Part shown: piece by piece, positions 51,000 to 59,200 of the stretch
Layout: every line of letters starts with the position of its first letter
How positions within the stretch are numbered: the stretch's first letter is position 1
DNA from: Alphaproteobacteria bacterium
Lineage (GTDB): Bacteria; Pseudomonadota; Alphaproteobacteria; Rhodospirillales; WMHbin7
Assembly (NCBI GenBank): GCA_015232335.1
Contig: JADFZV010000002.1
Span: 46,123-110,122 of the forward strand
DNA: 64,000 nucleotides
Reading direction: 5' to 3'
Program-made: the position numbers and the translations under genes
Notes under the pieces: model-generated
Databases searched by the model: none
What the model saw: only the letters and a program-made list of their open reading frames with translations
What the model was told of the DNA's origin: nothing

Positions 51000-51917
51000 A
51001 TGCTGAGCTTTCGTCAATTGCGTGCGCTGGCGGCTTTGGCCGAGACCGAGCATTTCAGAAAAGCCGCTGAACGCGTGCATATCTCGCAACCTGCTCTAAG
51101 TGCTCAAATTCAAAGCCTTGAAGAGCAGCTTGGAATTACGTTGGTCGAGCGGACGCGCAGGCGCGTTCTGTTCACGCCAGCCGGTCGCGCCATGGCCGAG
51201 CGGGCCCGCTCGATCCTGTCCGCCGTGCAGGATATGGAATCGGCGGCCAGGTCCTTGGCCTCGCCCCTGGAGGGATTGCTTCGAATCGGCGTTCCGCCCA
51301 CGCTGGGTCCTTATTTGTTGCCGCATGTCCTGCCGGGGCTGAAGGCGCGCTATCAGGGACTGCGCCTTTACCTGCGCGAAGAGAACATCAAGAGCCAATT
51401 GGCCGAATTGAATCGCGGCGAAATCGATCTGCTTTTGGGCTTGGGGCCCTTGGAGGGTGAGGGACGCCTCTTTGAGCCCTTGTTCGAGGAGCCTTTATGG
51501 CTGGCCCTTCCGCTGGGTCATCCCTTGGCAGCCAAGGCGCGGATCGAGGTCAGCGATCTTGCCGGTCTTGATCTTGTCTTGTTCGAGCGCGACGGCGATG
51601 GCCTGCGCGAGTTGGGGCTTGCTCTGTGCCGTCAGGGCGGTGCTGCGGAACATCCGGACTTCAAGGCGACCAGCCTGGATACGCTGCGGCAGATGGTGGT
51701 CTCGGGTTTGGGGGCCAGCATTCTGCCCGCCCTCTACGTGACCGCCGAGGCGCTGGACGACAGCCAGGTCGTCATGCGTCCCTTTGCCGATCCGGTGCCG
51801 GCGCGAAGGATTGACCTGGCCTGGCGGCGGACGGACCCAAGAGCTGACGCCTTCCGCCAATTGGCCATGCAATTGCGCCAAACCCTGCCGTCTTCGGTGC
51901 GGATCAAGCTGCCCTGA
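51000..51917 (+). CDS. OxyR-like LysR regulator lacking the peroxidatic cysteine
   Basis: A 305-aa LysR-family protein. The N-terminal winged helix-turn-helix (Arg-Lys-Ala-Ala-Glu-Arg-Val-His-Ile-Ser-Gln-Pro-Ala-Leu-Ser) is typical. The C-terminal domain aligns with OxyR, including Ala-Thr-Ser-Leu-Asp-Thr-Leu-Arg-Gln-Met-Val. Where OxyR has Asp-Gly-His-Cys-Leu-Arg-Asp-Gln it reads Asp-Gly-Asp-Gly-Leu-Arg-Glu-Leu, so peroxidatic Cys199 is Gly201. The resolving Cys208 equivalent is kept as Cys210. It therefore cannot form the OxyR disulphide and probably senses something else or is permanently in one state. Start ATG 51000; ATG 50996 is in another frame. Confidence 0.85.
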   Translation: MLSFRQLRALAALAETEHFRKAAERVHISQPALSAQIQSLEEQLGITLVERTRRRVLFTPAGRAMAERARSILSAVQDMESAARSLASPLEGLLRIGVPPTLGPYLLPHVLPGLKARYQGLRLYLREENIKSQLAELNRGEIDLLLGLGPLEGEGRLFEPLFEEPLWLALPLGHPLAAKARIEVSDLAGLDLVLFERDGDGLRELGLALCRQGGAAEHPDFKATSLDTLRQMVVSGLGASILPALYVTAEALDDSQVVMRPFADPVPARRIDLAWRRTDPRADAFRQLAMQLRQTLPSSVRIKLP

Positions 51918-51922
51918 AAAGT

Positions 51923-51955
51923 GGAACGCCGCACCTCGGGGGGGCGCGGCGTTCC
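51923..51955 (+). terminator. Hairpin after the OxyR-like gene
   Basis: GGAACGCCGC (51923-51932) pairs perfectly with GCGGCGTTCC (51946-51955) across a 13-base G-rich loop, 5 bases after the stop. No T run follows. Confidence 0.65.
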
Positions 51956-52388
51956 TGAGACGGAGGACGGATGGGGGGTGGGGGGGATACCCGTCCAACG
52001 TCTTTTATAATTGAAAGCCTGTTCCAGAAAGCGGAGTACTTAACGTTATTAAGAAAGATGCGTCTCTACTGAGACATATCTTCGATAATTCGGCAGGAGT
52101 GACTTGGCAGGAGGGTCTTTTCCATCCAGCGCCGCCACCGCTTCAATTGAATTCATTCTATGTCAGTCCTTCACTTAAGAAAACAGGCAAATCATCCTTA
52201 TGTATTTTAGATCAATTGTATTTATATTTAAGGGGGTATTTGTATAAAATTCTATGCAAATTTGATGTGTATCAATTTCCCTCGCTTTTTCTGGGTATTC
52301 CGGGTTGCGCGGTGTAATATCCCTACAAAACGTGGTTCTGTTTAGGACGATTCAAAGAAGGCGGAACTCAAGCGCCAGGAAGGATTTA
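51956..52388. other. Long AT-rich intergenic region
   Basis: About 430 bases between the OxyR-like and DUF192 genes, with the most AT-rich stretch of the window (roughly 52130-52330). It contains a perfect FNR/FixK box at 52262-52275 and a TAATAT at 52315-52320. A 72-codon open frame at 52099-52317 has no ribosome-binding site and an unnatural composition, so I do not call a gene. Confidence 0.6.
52262..52275. promoter_or_regulatory. FNR/ANR/FixK-type binding site
   Basis: TTGAT-GTGT-ATCAA is a perfect match to the TTGAT-N4-ATCAA consensus of oxygen- or redox-responsive Crp/Fnr regulators. It is centred 120 bases before the DUF192 start. A TAATAT -10-like hexamer 40-45 bases downstream would place the site near -58. 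Both distances are compatible with activation. Confidence 0.65.
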
Positions 52389-52883
52389 ATGCCCATATTT
52401 TTTTCGCGCCGGTTGATTTCTCCAAGGCGGGCTCTTTTCCCGGCAGTCCTGCTGGGTCTGCTCATCGTCTTGCTGCTTGCCCCCCCCTGCGCCCTGGCGG
52501 GTCAGGAACTGAGCGAGATCGGGATTCGCCGCACGGATGGACAGGTGCATGTTTTCAAGGTTGAAATTGCCGCAACCCCGGAAAAGCAGGCCAAGGGATT
52601 GATGTTTCGCCGCGACTTGGCTTTGGATGGCGGCATGCTCTTTGATTTTTTTGGGGCAGAGCCGGTGGCGATGTGGATGAAGAACACGTTTTTGCCCCTG
52701 GATATGTTCTTCATCACAACCGACGGGCTGATCGTGAAGATTGCCGAGCGGACGGTGCCGGGTTCGCTTGCCGCAATTTCCGCCAATGTGCCCGTGCGGT
52801 TCGTGCTTGAAGTCAATGGCGGCACGGCATCGCGCTTGGGACTCAAGGAGGGAGACCGGGTGGTTCGTGGCCTTCCGAAATAG
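52389..52883 (+). CDS. DUF192 periplasmic protein
   Basis: 164 aa from ATG 52389, directly behind AGGAAGGA; the frame is open 28 codons upstream without support. A signal peptide (residues about 1-38) is followed by the DUF192 barrel: Gln-Ala-Lys-Gly-Leu-Met-Phe-Arg-Arg, Gly-Gly-Met-Leu-Phe-Asp-Phe, Met-Trp-Met-Lys-Asn-Thr-Phe-Leu-Pro-Leu-Asp-Met-Phe-Phe and Val-Leu-Glu-Val-Asn-Gly-Gly. The family's biochemical role is not established. Its promoter region holds an FNR-type box. It may be cotranscribed with the hpnN-like gene 43 bases later. Confidence 0.9.
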   Translation: MPIFFSRRLISPRRALFPAVLLGLLIVLLLAPPCALAGQELSEIGIRRTDGQVHVFKVEIAATPEKQAKGLMFRRDLALDGGMLFDFFGAEPVAMWMKNTFLPLDMFFITTDGLIVKIAERTVPGSLAAISANVPVRFVLEVNGGTASRLGLKEGDRVVRGLPK

Positions 52884-52926
52884 CCTGTTGTTGTGATTGT
52901 CCCAACACTGTGTTCTAAGAGCGCGC

Positions 52927-55494
52927 ATGTCGGCTTTTCCCCTTCGGCTTTTGTCGGCCTCGCTTCGCTGGATTCACCGCCATGCCCTGGTGGTGACGCT
53001 GATTTTTGGCGTATTGGTGGTTGCTGGCGGCTATATCGCAGCGACCCGCTTGTCCATTCGCACCGATACCAACGGCATGTTGTCGCCGGATCTGCCGTTT
53101 CAACGGCTTGGCCTCGAAATGACGGCGGCCTTCCCGCATTTGAAGGATACGCTTCTGGTCGTGGTGGATGGCGACACGCCTGATCTGGCGGATGATGCCG
53201 CTTTGGCGCTCGCCAAGGCCCTGCGCGGCCTGCCTGCTCTTTTTCCCGTTGTGCAAGACATCGAGGGCGATCCTTTTTTTCGCACCAACGGCCTGCTTTA
53301 CGATGATGCCCAAAATCTCGAGCGTCTCAGCGACCGGCTGGCCAAGGCCCAGCCTTTTCTGGTCAGCCTGTGGCAAGACCCCAGCTTGCGGGGGCTGATT
53401 CATCTTCTGGGTATGGCCCTGGAGGCCGAGCGCAAAGGATTGATAGGCGAAGGCATGACGGTTACGCCGGTTCTGGAATCCCTGGCGGAAATTGCCGAGG
53501 CCCAGGCCCTGGGGCAGTTCAAGACGCTTTCCTGGCGCAACATGATGAGCGGCGCCGAGGCTTCGAAGAAGGGGCGGCGTTTCATTCTGCTGGCTCCCGC
53601 CGTTGATCACGGCTCGCTGTCGCCCGGCAAGGCGGCCATGAACAAGGTGCGTGAGCTTGCGAAAAACCTTCAACTGACTCCTGAGCGCGGGGTTCGGGTG
53701 CGTCTGACCGGCTCGGTCGCCCTGTCCCAGGAAGAACTCAAAAGCGTCGAGGAGGGGATGGGTTGGGCCAATCTTGCCGCCCTTCTCATGGTGATCGGTC
53801 TTCTGGTCGTGGGGCTGCGAAATTTCAGGCTGGTCTCGGCGGTTCTGATGACGCTTTCGGCCGGATTGATTCTCGCCAGCGCCTATGCAGCACTTGCGGT
53901 CGATCGGCTCAATCTGATTTCCGTGGCCTTTGCCGTGCTGTTCATCGGTATCGGCGTCGATTTCGGCATCCATTTCGCCCTCAGATTCCGTGAAGCCCGC
54001 GAACGGGGCGATATGCCGCCCGATGCTTTGGTTTGGGCCGCCGGAACGGTGGGAGGGCCCTTGACCTTGTGCGCCGTGACGGCCGCCATCGGGTTCTTCT
54101 CCTTCCTGCCCACCGATTATCTGGGGTTGGCCGAGCTAGGGCATATTGCAGGCGTCAGCATGTTCATTGCACTCATATGTAATCTCACTTTGCTGCCTGC
54201 CTTGTTAACGCTGATGAAGCCACGATTAAGCCCCCAGTCAGCCCGTTCTCAGCCGACGCGGGGCCTTGCCTTGGGTCATCCCAAACTCATTGCTTCTTTG
54301 GCAGCACTGCTTGCCATCGGCGGCGCCGCCTTTTTTCCCAAGGTCAGCTTCGACTTTGATCCCTTGCGACTGAAGGATCCGAAGACGGAATCGGTGTCCA
54401 CCTTGTTTGATATCGCCGAAAAGCCGCGTTCCGGCCCTTATGGCATCACCATTCTGGCTGCCGATCTTGATCAGGCAAGAATTCTGGCAGCCCGCTTGCG
54501 TGAGGTTCCGGTCGTGGCGGAAGCCTCCTCGATTGCAGATTACATAGCGAAGGATCAGGAAGAGAAGCTCGACATCATTTCAACCATGGGCCTGTTTCTG
54601 ACCCCGCTGCTCAGCGATGCGCGAACGCCCCCTCCCACCGAAGGCGAGACCAGGGCCGCCTTTCAGGATTTTCTCGATCAGCTAAGTCTTTCCCAGTCTC
54701 CGGCGTCGCGGCGCCTTAAGAATGCCCTGTTGCGTCTGCCCGATACGTCCGATGCCCGGGCCGATTTTGAAAGCCGCGCAGTGGGCGGCGTTCTGGCCAG
54801 GCTTCAGGATTTAAGGCGCAGCCTGAATGCGCAGGCCTTCACGATCGAAGACCTTCCCGAAGATCTGCGCCGCAACGAGATTGCCAAGGATGGCCGCGTC
54901 AAGGTGAAGGCCTATCCCAAGGGCGACATGAAGGACCCCTTGGCGCTGACGCAGTTTGTTGAAGCTGTGCGCGCTGTGGCTCCCGATGCTTCTGGTGGCC
55001 CCATCACCATTTATGAGGCGTCTCAGGCGGTACTCAAGGCCTTTCGCGAGGCGACCTTGATCACGCTGGCTGCCTTGCTGGTCTTGATGGCGCTGTTGTT
55101 GCAGAGACTGCGCGAGGTGGCTCTGATCTTCGCGCCCCTGTTCCTGTCGGCTCTCTTGCTGCTGCCGGTCAGTGTGCTGGGTGGATTGCCCTTCAACTTC
55201 GCCAATGTCATCGTGCTGCCGCTTCTGTTCGGACTTGGCATCGCCAATGGCATTCAGTTCGTCTTTCGCGAACGTCTTGAAAAGGACACCGCTCAGGTGT
55301 TGTCCACCACGACTCCCCGGGCCGTCATCTTCAGTGCGCTGACCACCATGGTGTCGTTCGGAAGCCTGGCCGTTTCCAGCCATCCCGGCACGGCGAACAT
55401 GGGCATCCTGCTGGCCATCATGCTGACCTTGGTGCTGGGGGCCACGCTTTTCGTGCTGCCCGCCCTGATGCTGCTTTGGAAGCGCAGAGACTGA
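52927..55494 (+). CDS. hpnN: MMPL/RND-family transporter, HpnN-like
   Basis: An 855-aa inner-membrane protein from ATG 52927; a TTG at 52897 would add ten residues. One helix near the N-terminus and two groups of five to six helices near 275-440 and 695-850 flank two large periplasmic domains, the MMPL/RND layout. The N-terminal periplasmic start (Ile-Arg-Thr-Asp-Thr-Asn-Gly-Met-Leu-Ser, then Leu-Pro-Phe-Gln) and a Pro-Phe-Phe-Arg-Thr-Asn-Gly-Leu-Leu segment match HpnN, the exporter of hopanoids to the outer membrane. An MlaC/HpnM-like gene converges on it. Symbol by similarity. Confidence 0.87.
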   Translation: MSAFPLRLLSASLRWIHRHALVVTLIFGVLVVAGGYIAATRLSIRTDTNGMLSPDLPFQRLGLEMTAAFPHLKDTLLVVVDGDTPDLADDAALALAKALRGLPALFPVVQDIEGDPFFRTNGLLYDDAQNLERLSDRLAKAQPFLVSLWQDPSLRGLIHLLGMALEAERKGLIGEGMTVTPVLESLAEIAEAQALGQFKTLSWRNMMSGAEASKKGRRFILLAPAVDHGSLSPGKAAMNKVRELAKNLQLTPERGVRVRLTGSVALSQEELKSVEEGMGWANLAALLMVIGLLVVGLRNFRLVSAVLMTLSAGLILASAYAALAVDRLNLISVAFAVLFIGIGVDFGIHFALRFREARERGDMPPDALVWAAGTVGGPLTLCAVTAAIGFFSFLPTDYLGLAELGHIAGVSMFIALICNLTLLPALLTLMKPRLSPQSARSQPTRGLALGHPKLIASLAALLAIGGAAFFPKVSFDFDPLRLKDPKTESVSTLFDIAEKPRSGPYGITILAADLDQARILAARLREVPVVAEASSIADYIAKDQEEKLDIISTMGLFLTPLLSDARTPPPTEGETRAAFQDFLDQLSLSQSPASRRLKNALLRLPDTSDARADFESRAVGGVLARLQDLRRSLNAQAFTIEDLPEDLRRNEIAKDGRVKVKAYPKGDMKDPLALTQFVEAVRAVAPDASGGPITIYEASQAVLKAFREATLITLAALLVLMALLLQRLREVALIFAPLFLSALLLLPVSVLGGLPFNFANVIVLPLLFGLGIANGIQFVFRERLEKDTAQVLSTTTPRAVIFSALTTMVSFGSLAVSSHPGTANMGILLAIMLTLVLGATLFVLPALMLLWKRRD

Positions 55495-56127
55495 TTATTT
55501 TCCCGCAGACTTTCCCGAAGCCAGATCGTTGGACAACTCGTCGAGGCGGGCCAGTAGGCCTGCCGAACCCTTGTCGCGCAGGATGGCGAGATATTGCGAG
55601 CGCTGTGTCGCCAGTTCGCTGATCGAGCCGTCGTAATAAACGTCGACAATGCGCCAGCCCTCGGGCATCTGCTGGACAAGATACGAGATGGGAACGGGAT
55701 TTCCCGTGCTGCGCACGATCCGGCAATTGACCATCACGCCCTTGCCGGGGGCGGGCACCGCTTCGGCGCCCAGTGTTTCGAAGCGCTCTCCGGAGAAGCC
55801 GCTCAAGCGCGCCGCATAGGTCGAGGCCGACATGCGGCCATAGGCCTTGGCGACCTTGGCCTTCTCGTCATCGGAAAAATTCTGCCAGAAACGGCCCGAG
55901 GCGACTCTGGCCATCTCGGCATAGGCATAGGTCTTGTCGAGCGACGGCGCCAGCAACTCATAGCGGGCCTGGAAGCCCTTGCCCGCCTGGGCTGCCTTCA
56001 TCGTATCCAGCATGGCCCCGTGCAGGCTTTCGGCCACGCCCTTGGCCGAATCAAGGGATTGTGAACGGGCCTGACCGGGAAGAGACAGCAGGAGGGCGAG
56101 GCAGGCCAGGGCTAACAAACGTTTCAT
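55495..56127 (-). CDS. MlaC/Ttg2D-family periplasmic lipid-binding protein (HpnM-like)
   Basis: 210 aa from the ATG at 56127, with GGAGA upstream and a clean signal peptide (residues 1-22). The mature helical/beta protein shows Phe-Trp-Gln-Asn-Phe-Ser-Asp-Asp-Glu-Lys, Thr-Tyr-Ala-Ala-Arg-Leu-Ser-Gly-Phe-Ser-Gly-Glu and Gly-Trp-Arg-Ile-Val-Asp-Val-Tyr-Tyr-Asp-Gly, the conserved MlaC core. MlaC shuttles phospholipids; in hopanoid gene sets a relative (HpnM) accompanies HpnN. The convergent hpnN-like neighbour, whose stop directly abuts this one, supports the hopanoid reading, but general lipid transport is equally possible. Confidence 0.87.
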   Translation of the reverse strand: MKRLLALACLALLLSLPGQARSQSLDSAKGVAESLHGAMLDTMKAAQAGKGFQARYELLAPSLDKTYAYAEMARVASGRFWQNFSDDEKAKVAKAYGRMSASTYAARLSGFSGERFETLGAEAVPAPGKGVMVNCRIVRSTGNPVPISYLVQQMPEGWRIVDVYYDGSISELATQRSQYLAILRDKGSAGLLARLDELSNDLASGKSAGK

Positions 56128-56177
56128 AAATGCATCTCCAATGAAGGTCTGCTCGCAGTATATCAAGATATGGGGGT

Positions 56178-56233
56178 CTGACAAAAGCCTAACACTTCAA
56201 TAGGGGGGCCTGACAAATGCCTCACGGCCCCCC
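56178..56233. promoter_or_regulatory. Repeat-containing promoter region between mlaC-like gene and erpA
   Basis: A direct repeat CTGACAAAAGCCT / CTGACAAATGCCT occurs at 56178-56190 and 56210-56222, 32 bases (three helical turns) apart. Overlapping it, GGGGGGCC (56203-56210) and GGCCCCCC (56226-56233) form a perfect 8-bp dyad. Placement between two divergent genes suggests regulator binding; the protein is unknown. Confidence 0.55.
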
Positions 56234-56289
56234 ATATCCCCATGGTATTATCTTCTTAATCCCTACTATCCTCGAGGAGAGAGCAGCCT

Positions 56290-56634
56290 ATGGTTGATAC
56301 TGGACTGGCAGATATCGTCGTTACACAAAGCGCCGCCGAGCGTGTACGCATTCTGATTGACGGCGAGGGCAATCCCGCCCTGATGCTGCGTCTTTCGGTA
56401 CAAGGCGGCGGCTGTTCCGGCTTTTCTTATGGCATCACGCTCGACGCCGATCTCCAGCCAGGCGACAGTATGTTTGAAAGCAATGGCGTACGGATTGTTG
56501 TCGACGAAGTCTCGCTCGATCTTCTGAAGGGAACCGAGGTCGATTTCGTCGAAGATCTCTCCGGCTCTTCCTTTGTTCTGCGCAATCCCAATGCCGCCTC
56601 CACCTGTGGCTGCGGAAGTTCCTTTTCGGTCTAG
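56290..56634 (+). CDS. erpA: Iron-sulfur cluster insertion protein ErpA
   Basis: A-type carrier that hands Fe-S clusters to target proteins. The 114-aa product has the three cluster Cys: Cys42 in Gly-Gly-Gly-Cys-Ser-Gly-Phe, and Cys106 and Cys108 in Thr-Cys-Gly-Cys-Gly-Ser-Ser-Phe. The start follows GAGGAGAG. No isc or suf genes are adjacent. Placement next to xth fits other alphaproteobacteria. Confidence 0.95.
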   Translation: MVDTGLADIVVTQSAAERVRILIDGEGNPALMLRLSVQGGGCSGFSYGITLDADLQPGDSMFESNGVRIVVDEVSLDLLKGTEVDFVEDLSGSSFVLRNPNAASTCGCGSSFSV

Positions 56635-56655
56635 TTTTTCAACAAAGGCTCATCT

Positions 56656-57432
56656 TTGCCGCTTCTGGCAACCTGGAACATCAATTCGGTCAGGGCGCGT
56701 CTGCCATTGGTTCTGGAATGGGCCGGGCGGGTGCGCCCCGACATTCTGCTGTTTCAAGAGATCAAATGCGAAACGGCCAGTTTTCCGGAGATGGAATTCA
56801 AGTCGCTGGGCTATGAGTGCCTGATCGTGGGTCAGAAGAGCTATAACGGCGTGGCCCTGCTTTCCCGCCAGCCGATTGTTCCCCGATCGACCGCTCTTCC
56901 CGGTGACGATGCGGATGCCCAGGCCAGATATGTTGAAGCCGACGTCGGAAATATCCGCGTCATCGGTCTGTATCTGCCCAACGGCAATCCCATCGGAACG
57001 GACAAGTTCGCCTACAAGCTGGGCTGGATGGAGCGCCTGATCACCAGGGCAAAAGACCTGCTGGCCCAGGGCATTCCCTTCGTCATGGCGGGCGATTTCA
57101 ACGTGATTCCGTCGGATGACGATGTCTTCGATCCCAAGGCCTTTGCCCAGGATGCGCTGACCCAGCCCGAGGTGCGCCGCCTTTGGCGCACACTGCTCAA
57201 TCTGGGGCTTTACGATGCTTTTGCGCTTTGCCATCCCCAGGCGGAAAGGGCCTGGACCTTTTGGGATTATCAGGCAGGGGCCTGGCAGCGCGATCTGGGC
57301 TTACGCATCGATTTCATTTTACTGTCGCCAGGATTGGCGGATCGATTGGTCGAATGCGCCGTCGATAAGGAACCCAGGGGCAGGGACAAGGCTTCCGATC
57401 ACACGCCCGTCTGGTGCCGCCTCAATGAATAG
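56656..57432 (+). CDS. xth: Exodeoxyribonuclease III
   Basis: AP endonuclease and 3' exonuclease of base-excision repair. 258 aa from a TTG start behind AAAGG. Motifs: Thr-Trp-Asn-Ile-Asn-Ser-Val-Arg-Ala-Arg at the N-terminus, Leu-Phe-Gln-Glu-Ile-Lys with the metal Glu near 35, Gly-Asp-Phe-Asn-Val near 150, Thr-Phe-Trp-Asp-Tyr, Leu-Arg-Ile-Asp-Phe-Ile-Leu, and Ser-Asp-His-Thr-Pro-Val with the catalytic His. Its stop overlaps the next gene by 8 bases. Confidence 0.96.
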   Translation: MPLLATWNINSVRARLPLVLEWAGRVRPDILLFQEIKCETASFPEMEFKSLGYECLIVGQKSYNGVALLSRQPIVPRSTALPGDDADAQARYVEADVGNIRVIGLYLPNGNPIGTDKFAYKLGWMERLITRAKDLLAQGIPFVMAGDFNVIPSDDDVFDPKAFAQDALTQPEVRRLWRTLLNLGLYDAFALCHPQAERAWTFWDYQAGAWQRDLGLRIDFILLSPGLADRLVECAVDKEPRGRDKASDHTPVWCRLNE

Positions 57433-59164
57433 AACTCTCGCGATTGGAACGCTTCTTGCGGGCTTTGTCCTTCCCGGTCTTTTCGGGAATCTACGAGCCG
57501 AGCCCCCTTCGGATGTGGTGAAAGTGGGGGTTGCCGTTATCGACGAAAAGGATAAGACGGCCAAGACCTGGGAACCGCTTGTCAGGGAATTGGAAAGGGC
57601 CATTCCTGAAAAGAACTTCGCCATCGTTCCTTTCGATTATGCCGAGGCGGATGCTTTGCTGAAGGATGGAGGCTTGGCCTTCATTCTTGCCGGACCAACT
57701 TATTACGTCGATTACGAAAGGCGCCATGGCATCAGTCGGCTGGCGACCTTGGTGCGTTCATCCACGGCAGGGCCCTTGACCAGCTTGGGCGGCGTGGTTG
57801 CCGTCAGGTCAGACCGCAAGAATTTGACCCGGCCCGAGGATCTGAAGAATAAGCGCATAGCGGCGACCGGAGAATTGGCGCTGGGAGGCTGGCTTTCCCA
57901 GTTGCGTGAATTCTCGCTTCTCGGTTTCGCTGCGGGCGACCTGTCGGTTGTTCAGAGGTACAATTCCTACAGCGATGCGATTCTGGCCGTGCTGAATGAC
58001 AAGGCGGACGCCGCCTTCGTGCGCACGGGAATTATCGAGGAAATGATCAAGGATGGGCGTGCAGCACCTTCCGATCTGCGCGTCGTGCGGTTTTCCACGG
58101 CTCCCATCGGCTTTCCATTGGAGATCAGCACTCGCAGCTATCCGGAATGGGCCTTTGCCAAGACGCTGCGCGCTCCGGATGATTTGGCAAAGCGGGTGGC
58201 GCTGACCCTTCTGTCCATACCCGCCACCTCGGCTTTGAAGGAATCGGCCGGTGTCGTCGGATTTACCGTGCCGCTTGATTACGCCCCGGTTCATGAATTG
58301 CTGCGTTCTCAGTCGATGGGGCCATATGCGGGTCTTCACGGTGACGATGTGCAAAATATGCTTGTTGACCACGCCGCGTGGGTCGCCAGCACCGTTTTTC
58401 TGGTTATGCTTCTGGTCTGCGCCTTGTTTTATCAAGCATGGTCCAATCGCGGCCTTGTCGAGACGCGCACCCAGATGCTGCGTTTGCGCGACGATTTCGA
58501 AAGAACCGTGGCTCAACGAACCAGGGACCTTGAAGCCGAGATCGAGCGGCGCAAACAAAGTGATCAGGAGCGCAGCATCGAATCGGCCAAGGTCAAGGAA
58601 TCCCTGGTCAAGACGGTCAAGGCGGTAGCCCTGACCGTCGAAATGCGCGATCCCTACATGTCCGGACATCAGCAAAGCGTGGCCCAGTTGGCTAGTCAGA
58701 TCGGTACCGAGATGCATCTTACCCAGGATTTGATCGATGCCTTGTATCTGGCCGGTCTTGTCCATGATATCGGCATGATCTACGTGCCCAGCGAGATTAC
58801 CAACCGCCCAGGCCCCTTAAGCGAGATTGAGTTCGAAATCGTTAAGGATCATCCGCGCATCGGTCACGAGATCATGTCATCGGTTGATCTGCCCTGGCCG
58901 ATTGCCGACATCGTGCTCAATCATCACAGGCGCCTTGACGGCTCGGGATATCCCAAGGATATCGAGACAGACATCTCGCTGGAAGCCCGCATTCTGGGCG
59001 TGGCCGATGTTGTCGTGGCCATGATGTCGCACCGCCCTTACCGCCCCGTTCTCGGCATCGATAGCATTCTTGCCGAGATCAGGCAGGGGAGGGGGACGAA
59101 ATTCGATCCCGATGTGGTTGATGCCTGCGTGAAAATCCTTAACGCAAGAGGCGATGCCGTTTAG
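57425..59164 (+). CDS. PhnD-like sensor fused to an HD-GYP c-di-GMP phosphodiesterase
   Basis: 579 aa from ATG 57425. Residues 1-25 are a signal/anchor. Residues about 31-300 are a PhnD-type periplasmic binding domain (Tyr-Val-Asp-Tyr-Glu-Arg-Arg and Asn-Ser-Tyr-Ser-Asp-Ala-Ile). A membrane helix lies at about 318-338, followed by a short coiled coil. The HD-GYP domain has His447-Asp448, the further metal-site His residues 476, 481, 500 and 501, and Gly-Tyr-Pro at 508-510. It should break down c-di-GMP in response to a small periplasmic ligand, possibly a phosphonate-like or other anion. Start overlaps xth by 8 bases. Confidence 0.9.
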   Translation: MNRTLAIGTLLAGFVLPGLFGNLRAEPPSDVVKVGVAVIDEKDKTAKTWEPLVRELERAIPEKNFAIVPFDYAEADALLKDGGLAFILAGPTYYVDYERRHGISRLATLVRSSTAGPLTSLGGVVAVRSDRKNLTRPEDLKNKRIAATGELALGGWLSQLREFSLLGFAAGDLSVVQRYNSYSDAILAVLNDKADAAFVRTGIIEEMIKDGRAAPSDLRVVRFSTAPIGFPLEISTRSYPEWAFAKTLRAPDDLAKRVALTLLSIPATSALKESAGVVGFTVPLDYAPVHELLRSQSMGPYAGLHGDDVQNMLVDHAAWVASTVFLVMLLVCALFYQAWSNRGLVETRTQMLRLRDDFERTVAQRTRDLEAEIERRKQSDQERSIESAKVKESLVKTVKAVALTVEMRDPYMSGHQQSVAQLASQIGTEMHLTQDLIDALYLAGLVHDIGMIYVPSEITNRPGPLSEIEFEIVKDHPRIGHEIMSSVDLPWPIADIVLNHHRRLDGSGYPKDIETDISLEARILGVADVVVAMMSHRPYRPVLGIDSILAEIRQGRGTKFDPDVVDACVKILNARGDAV

Positions 59165-59200
59165 ACTGTCTTGAAAGCGTGATTGATCAAGGGGGAAGCC

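Noticed and set aside
52099..52317. 72-codon frame in the AT-rich gap
   Set aside because: No ribosome-binding site, skewed composition, and it contains the FNR box.
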